A DNA stretch of 64,000 nt from JACPXH01 sp964409225 (GTDB lineage Bacteria > Patescibacteriota > Minisyncoccia > JACPXH01). The stretch is from positions 1 through 64,000 of the forward strand of contig CAYPCM010000002.1 in NCBI GenBank assembly GCA_964409225.1, given 5' to 3'. Below the pieces are notes generated by a model. That model saw nothing but the letters and a program-made list of their open reading frames with translations. It was not told the origin of the DNA and did no database searches. The position numbers and the translations under genes were made by a program. Below, one piece after another: positions 1 through 7,579 of the stretch. The stretch's first letter is position 1. Every line of letters begins with the position of its first letter.

Positions 1-177
1 CAAGGAGATCCGAACTGCGATTTGTTTTTCGCGCCGAGACACAATGGCTTTGCCGTGTCTTGTATTGGCGTTGATCATAGCCGCAACCGCAATCTATCCC
101 TCATAGGAAATACCCCGATATCCGTAATTCAAGAACTTCTTGCTCCGTCAGTGTTAGCTGATATTAGAAAGCCGTAA
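1..177 (+). CDS. C-terminal fragment of an unrecognised protein (5' end outside window)
   Basis: Reading frame 1 is open from the first base to a TAA at 175-177 and gives 58 residues. The composition looks coding (mixed hydrophobic and charged, ends in VLADIRKP), and no stop interrupts it. The start lies upstream of the window. I do not recognise a family. It is followed by about 380 bases before the next well-supported gene. Confidence 0.45.
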   Translation, partial: QGDPNCDLFFAPRHNGFAVSCIGVDHSRNRNLSLIGNTPISVIQELLAPSVLADIRKP

Positions 178-560
178 CTGGTATTCTTGGCCTTCCTTTT
201 GGTCTTGGTTCGAATTTCAGCGGGCCTAAAACCATTTGAAACTTAAGCCCTTCATTCGTATACATTGCTACGAATGCTTTAGGCCCGCTCGGTAGTTCCC
301 GACTTGTCGGGATACTTCGGGATTTAAGAGTGGCACGCATACGGATTTTATAATATCCTCTTTTCACCATTCTGTCACTATCGTTATTTGAACTGGGTAT
401 GCACCCTCCACCAAATTTTCGCGTGGGGGTGAAGCGCACCGCGAAGCACTTGACGAGTATGGTAGTGCCGTGCTACTGTTTTTTTGTTCTTTCCCCGCAT
501 GGTTTGCCGCTTAGGCGCGGTAGTGGACGTGGCAGCGCAACGCGCAGAAGGGAGGATGCG
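178..560. other. Gap with a possible promoter, no firm gene
   Basis: A 91-residue minus-strand reading frame (164-439) crosses the gap but overlaps the end of the preceding frame and lacks a clear ribosome binding site, so I do not call it. On the plus strand TTGACG (449-454) with a TACTGT-like -10 about 18 bases on is a plausible promoter for the two small genes that follow. An inverted GCGGGCCTAAA/TTTAGGCCCGC pair (about 222-294) could form a hairpin. Confidence 0.3.
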
Positions 561-878
561 ATGATCGTGATACAGGTGCTTGGGATCTCGGACGCTTCCA
601 CCGAGGAAGAGCTTCAGGCGATCACGAGAGATCTACACGATTTCTGCCAGACGGCGGGATACAACAAGTATTACGTCGCCTTCACGAGCGATCAGATGAA
701 GATGGATCTCGGAGTAGAGATTGTTGCGCTCGTCTCCGGCGTGCCGCTCGATGCCAACGGCGATGCCCTCGGCATCCGCGTTCACAATGTGCTTAAGGCG
801 CACTTCCCGGCAGGAACGCTTATAGGCGTTCAGCTGATCGAGGCGAGAACGGTGATCGATCTCATCGAGAAATCATGA
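561..878 (+). CDS. Hypothetical protein, 105 aa
   Basis: The start at 561 is chosen because a GGGAGG ribosome binding site lies just before it and the longer upstream reading is low-complexity. The product begins MIVIQVLGIS and is acidic with alternating hydrophobic residues, consistent with a small globular alpha/beta protein. I recognise no family. It lies 13 bases before the next gene, with which it probably forms a two-gene operon ending at the hairpin near 1181-1207. Confidence 0.7.
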   Translation: MIVIQVLGISDASTEEELQAITRDLHDFCQTAGYNKYYVAFTSDQMKMDLGVEIVALVSGVPLDANGDALGIRVHNVLKAHFPAGTLIGVQLIEARTVIDLIEKS

Positions 879-891
879 GGGGAAGGATGGC

Positions 892-1176
892 ATGGCGGTG
901 ACATTTCGGTTGGCAGCGCACCGGGTCAAACCCGATATTCAGATCGTTGAAGTGCTCATTGATGGGGTGGTGGGCGGGGTCATCTATCCAGCGGGTGAAC
1001 GCGAGATCATATTGGCGAGCGCCCACGTGAGCGAGAAGCGTCTTGAGGAGGGGTTTGTCGGCGAGGTCCGAGAGGACGAGAGAGGGCTCTGGCCGCCGAT
1101 CCCGGCTTGGTTCGTTCGGTTCGATCCGTCGCCCTACGAAATCCGCGGGGGCAAGGTGGTTAAGCTTTCGCGGTAA
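892..1176 (+). CDS. Hypothetical protein, 94 aa
   Basis: Starts at ATG 892 after a GGGGAAGG ribosome binding site. The product is rich in beta-prone residues, has no membrane segment or signal peptide, and ends in a basic KVVKLSR tail. I do not recognise the family. The short spacing after the preceding small gene and the shared terminator suggest co-transcription. Confidence 0.65.
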   Translation: MAVTFRLAAHRVKPDIQIVEVLIDGVVGGVIYPAGEREIILASAHVSEKRLEEGFVGEVREDERGLWPPIPAWFVRFDPSPYEIRGGKVVKLSR

Positions 1177-1180
1177 GACG

Positions 1181-1207
1181 CAGGCCGCAGCCATTGGCTG
1201 CGGCCTG
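1181..1207 (+). terminator. Rho-independent terminator
   Basis: CAGGCCGCAG and CTGCGGCCTG pair around a CCATTGG loop and are followed by TTTTCG. It closes the two-gene operon ending at 1176. Confidence 0.8.
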
Positions 1208-1334
1208 TTTTCGTGGTCGTGCCTTGCGGCGGCGCATAGCTCGTCTTGAAACCAAGATACGGAAAGCTCTAGCTACTCATGAGAAAAAAGTGCGCCCCCG
1301 AACACGGTCGGGGGGCGATGATAAACAAAAGGAA

Positions 1335-1362
1335 CAGGCGCGGCGCTTTAGCGCCGCGCCTG
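1335..1362 (-). terminator. Rho-independent terminator overlapping a stop codon
   Basis: CAGGCGCGGCGC and GCGCCGCGCCTG pair around a four-base loop. On the minus strand the hairpin is followed by TTCCTTTTGTTT. The stop codon of the gene ending at 1348 lies inside the hairpin. Confidence 0.8.
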
Positions 1363-1722
1363 CGTAACCGTATCCACACGCTGAGGACGTTGCCGCCGTG
1401 CAAATGGCACCACCGTTCTGTGCCGCCGGATAGCAAGCTGTGCTTCCAGCACGCGAATACGACCCTCCAGCTCGCGAATCCGACGGCCGAGCGCATCGTT
1501 TGCTTCGATGCTACTGTGAAGAAACGCTTCAGCCGTAGAAAGTGTTGAGGCCGTGGCGACGAGCACCGCGCCGTAATCGGCAGCGGCGAACTCGTAGGTC
1601 CGAACCGTGCGCTCGACCCACACGAGCACCTCATCTGCAATCCCGCGGCGCTGCGCTTCGAAAACCTTCGCCGCGATGCGCGCCCGCACCTTGGCAGTAA
1701 GGAGTTTACTGCGCGCAGCCAT
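1348..1722 (-). CDS. Hypothetical helical protein, 124 aa
   Basis: Minus-strand gene preceded by GGGAG eight bases before ATG. Residues 1-60 are Ala-rich and amphipathic, and about 75-100 (IRELEGRIRVLEAQLA) read as a short coiled coil. The C terminus is basic. No family is recognised. It follows a 63-residue gene by 3 bases, so the two are probably translated from one mRNA. A DNA- or membrane-associated role is possible, but nothing in the sequence proves it. Confidence 0.6.
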   Translation of the reverse strand: MAARSKLLTAKVRARIAAKVFEAQRRGIADEVLVWVERTVRTYEFAAADYGAVLVATASTLSTAEAFLHSSIEANDALGRRIRELEGRIRVLEAQLAIRRHRTVVPFARRQRPQRVDTVTQARR

Positions 1723-1725
1723 CGG

Positions 1726-1917
1726 TCAACTCTCCCAGAATTCGATCCCAACCGACTCGTCGGGATCCGCGCCGCACGGCCTCTGCTCGTCCGCCGGTTT
1801 GAGGGCCGGCGTTGTGGTGAGTACCGCAAGTACGACTGCTTGTTCGTCGGGAGGAACTCGTTGCCGGCTGATCGCGTCCACCACTTCCCCCTTGTCGTTG
1901 CGCGTATAAAGGGACAT
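1726..1917 (-). CDS. Hypothetical protein, 63 aa
   Basis: ATG at 1917 follows an AGGAGGGGG ribosome binding site. The small acidic product has no recognised domain. It is the first gene of a two-gene minus-strand operon with the 124-residue helical protein. Confidence 0.6.
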   Translation of the reverse strand: MSLYTRNDKGEVVDAISRQRVPPDEQAVVLAVLTTTPALKPADEQRPCGADPDESVGIEFWES

Positions 1918-1975
1918 GCCCCCTCCTTTCTGCGCGACTGCGCGTGACCACTGCTAGTCTAGCTTTACTATGCCG

Positions 1976-2836
1976 TCATCCCAACGTCAACGCCGCCGCG
2001 CCAACCGCACCCGCATAATCTCCAAACGTCGCAAGTCGGATCGGCGTCTCGCGCGCTTCAGGCGAGATGACCACGCGATTGATGGCTTCGCGGGCATACA
2101 GCTCGAAGTGAGGCCACAGATTCGCCATGCCGCCCCCCAACACGATGCACGCAGGATCGAGGATGTTCATGATGTCCCCGATGTCGACCCCGAGCGCAGC
2201 GCCGATCTGCTTGGCGATTTCGGCCGCGCGCTCGTCGCCTGATGCAAGCGCGGCGGCGAGCGCCTTGCCGGTGGGAAACGGTGTACCGGCGAGCGCTTGC
2301 TGCGATGCGAGCTGTTCGAATGTTTGGTTGCCGCCGATAACGATCTGCCCGATTTCTCCGGCGCTCCCGTGCGCGCCTCGAAACACTCTGCCCTCCAGTA
2401 CGATCGCGCCCCCGATGCCGCTACCGATCGCGATGAACACGAACGAATTGCCCGCTTTTCCAGATCGTAATTCGCCGAGTGCGGCGGCGCGCACGTCGTT
2501 GTCTATAACAACCGGAAGGTTCAGTCGTTCTGTGAGCAACCGCGGCAGCTCGATGCCGTTGAGCGCGGAGAGATTCGACGCCACTTCCACCCGCGAGCGA
2601 TCAAGCGAAAGAACCCCGGGCACGCCCACGCCAACCGATTTGAACTCGCCGGGCCGCTGCGCCATGAGCGTTTCGGCCATCTCTGCCGCAAGCGCAACAA
2701 TTGTTTCGGTATCGGCGTCAGTCGGCAGCGGCCGGCGCTCCTGCGCAAGAATCTCGCGGCCGTCGAACACAACGCCGGCGATTTTCGATGCGCCGATGTC
2801 GAGACCGCAGAGCACGGGGTGGGACGTCCGGTGCAT
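1976..2836 (-). CDS. ROK-family sugar kinase (glucokinase-like)
   Basis: An actin-fold ATP-dependent hexose kinase of the ROK family, 286 aa. The N-terminal phosphate-binding motif LCGLDIGASK is at about residues 9-18, the substrate-binding IDNDVRAAALGE at about 110-121 contains the catalytic Asp, and the second phosphate motif GSGIGGAIV follows at about 137. The HGSAGEIGQ segment is present, but the Cys-rich zinc motif found after it in many ROK kinases and repressors is absent, and there is no DNA-binding domain, so it is an enzyme and not a repressor. The substrate is inferred. A TATACT -10 (2848-2853) lies just upstream, back to back with the next gene's promoter. Confidence 0.85.
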   Translation of the reverse strand: MHRTSHPVLCGLDIGASKIAGVVFDGREILAQERRPLPTDADTETIVALAAEMAETLMAQRPGEFKSVGVGVPGVLSLDRSRVEVASNLSALNGIELPRLLTERLNLPVVIDNDVRAAALGELRSGKAGNSFVFIAIGSGIGGAIVLEGRVFRGAHGSAGEIGQIVIGGNQTFEQLASQQALAGTPFPTGKALAAALASGDERAAEIAKQIGAALGVDIGDIMNILDPACIVLGGGMANLWPHFELYAREAINRVVISPEARETPIRLATFGDYAGAVGAAALTLG

Positions 2837-2860
2837 ATAGTATGTTCAGTATACGACGTC

Positions 2861-2889
2861 TTGAGACATGACAAAAGATATGCTACAAA
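2861..2889 (+). promoter_or_regulatory. Sigma70-type promoter
   Basis: TTGAGA (2861-2866), 17 bases, then an extended -10 TGC-TACAAA (2884-2889). It drives the plus-strand gene starting at 2918. The divergent ROK gene's -10 lies about 10 bases away, so the two promoters are back to back. Confidence 0.6.
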
Positions 2890-2917
2890 AGAGGAAACGC
2901 TTACAAAGGAGGGTGCG

Positions 2918-3643
2918 ATGGCAAAGCGTCAACCCGAGGCCTCTCCGCTGCGACAGCTGCTCGAACAGTTCCTTGACACCGAACAGCTTCGTTCCGTAGA
3001 CCAGATCCTCATTCCCTGGCGGCAGGCAGCCCGACGCCGACGCTATCCGTTGCCGGCCCCCAGTACGGTGAACACCGGTGCCGTGTGCGCGGCGATCACC
3101 AGAGCAACGGGGGAGCGAGCCGAGCGCATCACCGCCTTCTCGGTCAACCGCGCACTTCGGGAGACCTCTGTACTCACTTGGAAGTGCTACCGCTGGCTGA
3201 AAGGCCGCCAGGGCGACACCAATACCCTGCCCTTCTGGGATCTCGTTGACCTGCAGCTGATGGGCCTTGGCGCAGGCGCGACGGATGGTCTCGACGAGGA
3301 AACGTTCGATGCGCTGGTTGAACGCGTGCTCGAGAGCGGCGGCAATGAGATTTACGAGGCACTGATGGATTTTGCCGACCGCCTCTCGGTGCGTTTTGGC
3401 GAGCGTGCGTGGGAGGGCGGCCGTGGGGTCCTCACGATGCCGGAACTGGAGATTGACGATGCGCCCGTCGCGGACCTCGAGGCGATCCCAGCGGAACTAC
3501 TGCGCAGGTACCTCGGTTTTCGCATGAGCGGCGCTCGAGATCTCGCGCTCCGGCTTGAACCAACCGTCCGCATGCTCCCCTACTACCTGCCGCTCTACGA
3601 GCAGCACGGAGAACCGGGCAACTGGGTGGTGTTGACGGCATGA
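2918..3643 (+). CDS. Hypothetical protein, 241 aa
   Basis: The start is set at ATG 2918 because AAAGGAGGG lies 7 bases upstream. A longer reading from 2819 would run into the divergent promoter. The product is soluble and mostly helical. Residues 90-130 contain an aromatic WKCYRWLKG segment, and 150-200 are acidic. No family is recognised. It stands alone between its own promoter (2861-2889) and the terminator at 3760-3790. Confidence 0.7.
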   Translation: MAKRQPEASPLRQLLEQFLDTEQLRSVDQILIPWRQAARRRRYPLPAPSTVNTGAVCAAITRATGERAERITAFSVNRALRETSVLTWKCYRWLKGRQGDTNTLPFWDLVDLQLMGLGAGATDGLDEETFDALVERVLESGGNEIYEALMDFADRLSVRFGERAWEGGRGVLTMPELEIDDAPVADLEAIPAELLRRYLGFRMSGARDLALRLEPTVRMLPYYLPLYEQHGEPGNWVVLTA

Positions 3644-3759
3644 ACGGAACGGCGTCATCGTGAGCTCGCAGCGGTGGTTCGGCTCGCCACGCTCGGCCTA
3701 GATTGCGCCAGACTCATTGCCGTCGCCTCGCCGTTTACCGGCGACTGACGACCTCAACG

Positions 3760-3790
3760 ACCTGACGGGTTCCATCCTAACCCGTCAGGT
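3760..3790 (+). terminator. Rho-independent terminator
   Basis: ACCTGACGGGTT and AACCCGTCAGGT pair around a short loop, followed by CTTCTT. It lies between the hypothetical gene ending at 3643 and efp. Confidence 0.8.
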
Positions 3791-3836
3791 CTTCTTATTG
3801 ACGGAATTCCCGAGTACGCCTGAGAATGAAACCGAT

Positions 3837-4409
3837 ATGCTCACCCTTGCCCGAATCCGTCCCGGCGCAACGTTCCTCGAAGACGGGGATCCGTACGTTG
3901 TGCTCGAAGCCCAGCATGTACAGCTGGGTCGGGGCGGCGCGATTTTGAACACACGCATCCGGAACCTGCGGACCGGCGCCACCACCAAACGCGCCTTCAA
4001 AGGAAACGATGCGGTGGCGGAAGCTGAGGTTAAGAAACAAGCCAGCCGATTCATATACGCACACCGCGGCGAATATTGGTTTGAGAATCCGGCGAATCCC
4101 AAGGAACGATTTGCGCTTTCGGCAGGTCAATTGGGCGATAATGCGCAATGGCTGATGCCAAAACTGGAGGTTTCCGCCCTCGTATTTGAGGATCAGGTAC
4201 TTGCGGTGGAATTGCCGATTAAGGTTGACTATCGAGTCACCGATGCTCCGCCCGGCCTACGCGGCAACACTGCCCAAGGCGGCACGAAATCAGTAACTCT
4301 CGAAACCGGTGCCGTCATCCAAGCCCCTCTCTTCATCGAAGCCGGCGCAGTGGTGCGCGTGAACACTAGAACCGGTGAGTACGTCGAGCGCGTTACGACG
4401 CAACACTGA
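3837..4409 (+). CDS. efp: Translation elongation factor P
   Basis: Three-domain EF-P, 190 aa, which binds the ribosome between the P and E sites and relieves stalling at polyproline. Domain I is KOW-like (residues 1-65), followed by two OB folds. The conserved loop reads QLGRGGA, with Arg at the tip where E. coli has the beta-lysylated Lys. An Arg there is the residue rhamnosylated in the Pseudomonas/Neisseria type. No modification gene is visible in this window. ATG 3837 is chosen because it gives the standard N terminus. The ribosome binding site is weak (GAATGAAA). A terminator follows at 4469-4496. Confidence 0.93.
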   Translation: MLTLARIRPGATFLEDGDPYVVLEAQHVQLGRGGAILNTRIRNLRTGATTKRAFKGNDAVAEAEVKKQASRFIYAHRGEYWFENPANPKERFALSAGQLGDNAQWLMPKLEVSALVFEDQVLAVELPIKVDYRVTDAPPGLRGNTAQGGTKSVTLETGAVIQAPLFIEAGAVVRVNTRTGEYVERVTTQH

Positions 4410-4468
4410 TCTCGTTACAATGGTTCCACCGTCGCGTTACACGCTCTGTAACACTTGTGGATAAGTCG

Positions 4469-4496
4469 CGTCTCTGATAGTGTAAACAAAGAGACG
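4469..4496 (+). terminator. Terminator after efp
   Basis: CGTCTCT and AGAGACG pair around a 14-base loop, followed by GTTTTAAAA. A TTATCCACA-like sequence (reverse strand, near 4456) lies just before it. Confidence 0.6.
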
Positions 4497-4563
4497 GTTT
4501 TAAAACTGCAAATCGGAATGCTGGTAAGGTGTTGCCGGGTCATGCATTGTCGCACAGGCGACT

Positions 4564-5220
4564 GTGCGGCGGCGTATGCCTCGACGCGTCCTCAATCGTT
4601 TCTCCACCGACTTTGCCCCATTGGTGGGGCAGATAACGCCGGAAAAAACGGCGCCGCGCGGCGCAGTAGTTATTGACGCCAATAACGATAAAAGAACACC
4701 GGCTGAACCCCAACACGAATTCCTGGAGGCCTACGACTCTTATCTCGAAAAAATATATCGCTACATCCTTTCACGCATCCGCGTAAGGGAGGTAGCTCAA
4801 GATTTAACCAGCGACGTGTTCACTCGCGCCTGGGCATTCCTGAAAAAGGGCGCGGCGGTAAAACACTGGGGCGCGTTTCTCTATACCCTCGCCACGAATG
4901 CGTTAAGGGATTTTGGGCGCTCGCGAGGGCGCCGCGAGCGTGTATTTTCTTCCATCGCACCGCACGCGCTCGAAAATAACGACCGCGTGCGGGTTGAGCC
5001 AGATTCAGATCGCGAGCTCGACCGGCGGCGAGAGTATGAAGTTGCGCTCGTGAACCTAAACAACCTCAAACCTACATACCGACAAGTCGTATTCCTGCGG
5101 TATGTTGAGGGCTACAGAACTTGCGAAATCGCTACAATCATGAACCGTTCTAGTACGTGGGTGCGCGTGACGCTTCACCGCGCTTTAAAGCGCCTGCGGA
5201 GCGGCATTAGGCGGGTGTAA
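4564..5220 (+). CDS. Sigma-70 family (ECF-like) RNA polymerase sigma factor
   Basis: The 218-residue reading opens with GTG 4564; ATG 4576 is an alternative start. Region 2 spans about residues 52-115 (the EVAQDLTSDVFTRAW core binds the -10 and core polymerase). Region 4 covers about 155-215, with a helix-turn-helix around CEIATIMNRSSTWVRVTLHR. Regions 1 and 3 are missing, as in ECF sigmas. The first 45 residues are poorly conserved and the true start is uncertain. A short gene that may encode part of an anti-sigma factor starts 42 bases downstream. Confidence 0.8.
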   Translation: MRRRMPRRVLNRFSTDFAPLVGQITPEKTAPRGAVVIDANNDKRTPAEPQHEFLEAYDSYLEKIYRYILSRIRVREVAQDLTSDVFTRAWAFLKKGAAVKHWGAFLYTLATNALRDFGRSRGRRERVFSSIAPHALENNDRVRVEPDSDRELDRRREYEVALVNLNNLKPTYRQVVFLRYVEGYRTCEIATIMNRSSTWVRVTLHRALKRLRSGIRRV

Positions 5221-5262
5221 CGCCGAGTTGCGTCGAGCGTCCTTACCTCAACGCGCCTGCTT

Positions 5263-5454
5263 ATGCTGACTCCCGATCTTGCGGCGTTTTGTGCCGAGCT
5301 TCGTCAAATCAAGCCGAGTTCCCGCTGGCAAACGTCATTGCGCAAACGTCTATGCGGGCAGCTTGAGGACGAAGCACAAACCACGCCCGTAACAACGCCG
5401 GCGCTCATTCGTCTTTTCTTATGGAAAGGTCGAACGTGGCACCTTCGCAACTGA
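5263..5454 (+). CDS. Small protein after the sigma factor, possible truncated anti-sigma
   Basis: 63 aa. The N-terminal half (RQIKPSSRWQTSLRKRL) resembles the short cytoplasmic segment that precedes the membrane helix in sigma-linked membrane proteins of this group, but no membrane helix follows before the stop. It may be a remnant of a longer anti-sigma gene. The position directly behind the sigma gene is the main support. Confidence 0.4.
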   Translation: MLTPDLAAFCAELRQIKPSSRWQTSLRKRLCGQLEDEAQTTPVTTPALIRLFLWKGRTWHLRN

Positions 5455-5568
5455 ATATCTCTCGGCGTCACCCCCGTTCCCCGAGAACGAGGTTCAAGTC
5501 CCTTCTTTACGGGCAAGCACTATCAGTATACTTAGCGACAAAACGGTGCCAACATATCCTATAGTGTG

Positions 5569-5602
5569 AGTCCCCTTCTTCGAACAATCGAAGAAGGGGA
5601 CT
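5569..5602 (+). terminator. Strong terminator
   Basis: AGTCCCCTTCTTCG and CGAAGAAGGGGACT pair around AACAAT and are followed by TGAGTTTTTA. It lies between the plus-strand sigma region and the convergent TraD-like gene, and probably ends both transcripts. Confidence 0.85.
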
Positions 5603-5656
5603 TGAGTTTTTATAGTTGGGGTAAGACCGGCAGTGCTTTTGTAAACGTTGAGTATT

Positions 5657-7384
5657 TTAGGGCTCGAATCGTATCCGTTCTCCGGGTCTAAGTGGTTGCG
5701 CCTGACGCTTCTCCGGCTGCTTCGGATGAGTCGCGGCGCGACTGGCGCCCGGTGATGACTGCGCACGCTTAGACGCGGCCATGGTCTCGCCCAAGAGCTC
5801 ACGGAGTCCGGCGAGATCCGGGCCGCGACGTTCACGCATCTGGACACGGTCCGGCTCAACGCCCTCGGCGCGCGGCGGCGATTTCTTAACGGCTTCGCCC
5901 AGCGAAATCGGCGCGCCAGTCGGTCTGGGCACGGCCTGCGATTCGCGCAGAGGTAAGGGCGAGGTTCTGACTGGACGTTCAACACCATCAGGGATGCGCG
6001 GCTCACGGCGGTGAGGCCTATGAAGTCGCGGCTGCGGCATGACCGACTGCACCCTTTCCGTGACCTCCTCCTCGGGATCCTCAAGCATGCCCGTCCATTT
6101 GGCGATTTTCGCCTCCACCTCGGCCCGATCAGTGGCATAGCGCTCGCGAGAGATGCGAACAATCTTATCGCGGTGCGATGTTTCTGGATGCGGATACTTA
6201 TCCAAGGTCGTAGCCGAAAAGGCCCGTGAGGCCACCCCGTCAATCATAAGCTTTAAATAGATGTAGCGGTTTTTGAGATTGACCAAATCATTCATGGTAA
6301 AGTCGGGCTCAAACTCCTTTTCGAGGAACTCGGCGTCTGTCGCACCGACCCTGAAGGAGATAAGCGTGCCTACGTTGCCGAAAACCGCCGCCGCCACCTC
6401 CTCCGGCAGCTGTTCTACGTATTGATGCGCCAAAATAAGTGCGAGACGATATTTGCGCGCCTCGGACAGGATATTCGTAAACGATTGCGTCGCAAAGTTC
6501 TGAAACTCGTCAACATAGAGATAAAAATCTTTCCGCTCAAATTCGGGGATGTCCACCCTGCTCATCGCAGCAAGTTGCAACTTAGTAATGAGGAGCGCTC
6601 CAAGTAGTTGCGAATTGTCTTCGCCCACCCGTCCCTTTGAGAGATTCAAGATAAGAATCTTCTGCCCATCCATGACTTCCCGCATGTTGATGGCCGACTT
6701 GGTCTGGCCCACGATGTTGCGGATAAGGGGGCTGGTGAGGAACTGGCCGACTTTGTTTTGAATCGGGTTTATTGCTTCGGCCTGAAACCGATCCGGATAT
6801 TTGGAATACTCGTCCACCCAAAACGAGCGCACAATGGGATCGGAAATTTTGTCCACCACTTTCTTGCGATACTCCTTGTCAATTAGCATGCGCATAATGC
6901 CAAGAAGTGTGGAGCCAGGGTATTCAAGCAACGCAAGTATGGCATTGCGCAGCACGTATTCAAGCCGCGGCCCCCATGTATCTGCCCACAGTTTTTTGAA
7001 CACGCCGATCACGCCCGAAGCCACCAGGTGGCGGTGCTCGGGCGCGACTTTCTCGAGCACGTTAAACGCAATCGGATGGTTTAAGTCCGCCGGGTTGAGG
7101 TAAACAACGTCATTGACACGGCTCGAAGGCACGAAATCCAACATCTCTTCGGCAAACTCGCCGTGCGGATCTACCACGCCTACGCCCTTGCCCGAAAGAA
7201 TATCGGCAATCACCATGTTTGTGATCATGGAGGTCTTGCCGGTGCCGGTCTTGCCGATCACGTACATGTGCCGGCGCCGGTCGTCGGTTTTGATGCCAAA
7301 CCGCCGACGCTCGTTGCGGAAGTTTGTTTCCGCAAAGAGAGTAATTTCACTCTGACCATTCTTCAACGTGAATCCTTCAGGCAT
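5657..7384 (-). CDS. TraD/VirD4- or HerA-like membrane-system DNA-pumping ATPase
   Basis: 575 aa. Walker A is IGKTGTGKTS at about residue 43, followed by VVDPHGEF, and Walker B is YLYVDEFQNF at about 290. An Arg-finger region lies near 320-400. The architecture (N-terminal ATPase, no membrane helix, Pro/Arg-rich tail of about 110 residues) matches the type IV secretion DNA-binding-domain proteins common in Patescibacteria. The disordered tail (about 460-575) is basic and may bind DNA or a partner. The gene is followed upstream in the operon direction by a membrane protein starting at 8863, its likely partner. The transported substrate is unknown. Confidence 0.85.
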   Translation of the reverse strand: MPEGFTLKNGQSEITLFAETNFRNERRRFGIKTDDRRRHMYVIGKTGTGKTSMITNMVIADILSGKGVGVVDPHGEFAEEMLDFVPSSRVNDVVYLNPADLNHPIAFNVLEKVAPEHRHLVASGVIGVFKKLWADTWGPRLEYVLRNAILALLEYPGSTLLGIMRMLIDKEYRKKVVDKISDPIVRSFWVDEYSKYPDRFQAEAINPIQNKVGQFLTSPLIRNIVGQTKSAINMREVMDGQKILILNLSKGRVGEDNSQLLGALLITKLQLAAMSRVDIPEFERKDFYLYVDEFQNFATQSFTNILSEARKYRLALILAHQYVEQLPEEVAAAVFGNVGTLISFRVGATDAEFLEKEFEPDFTMNDLVNLKNRYIYLKLMIDGVASRAFSATTLDKYPHPETSHRDKIVRISRERYATDRAEVEAKIAKWTGMLEDPEEEVTERVQSVMPQPRLHRPHRREPRIPDGVERPVRTSPLPLRESQAVPRPTGAPISLGEAVKKSPPRAEGVEPDRVQMRERRGPDLAGLRELLGETMAASKRAQSSPGASRAATHPKQPEKRQAQPLRPGERIRFEP

Positions 7385-7454
7385 GGATTTGAATCGGGGA
7401 AAGACCTCAATTATTTATCGAATGTCTAATGCCAAAATCTAAATGTCAAATTCT

Positions 7455-7551
7455 CGACGCGCTCGCGCGGCTCGCTTGCTCGAATACTAAAATTATTCTT
7501 CGAGCGAGTCCCGAGCCGCCAGCCGGCGGAGAGGGACGAGTCGAGAAGTTG
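7455..7551. repeat. Dispersed palindromic repeat, CTTCTCGAC...GCTCGAAG family
   Basis: The minus-strand reading of 7495-7550 runs CTTCTCGACTCG, a variable palindrome, then GACTCGCTCGAAGAAT. Nearly the same element lies at 31053-31108, and related shorter copies lie at 38815-38856, 39857-39912 and 62651-62694. Here it fills the space between the two TraD-operon genes and is preceded by a second, half-size GACGCGCTCGCGC palindrome. Confidence 0.75.
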
Positions 7552-7579
7552 TCATTTGAACTTTGACATTTGTCATTCG

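Noticed and set aside
164..439. 91-residue minus-strand gene
   Set aside because: No ribosome binding site, and it overlaps the end of the plus-strand fragment at 1-177.
5480..5520. tRNA (GGTTCAAGTCCC, T-loop-like)
   Set aside because: Flanking bases do not form a T-stem or acceptor stem.
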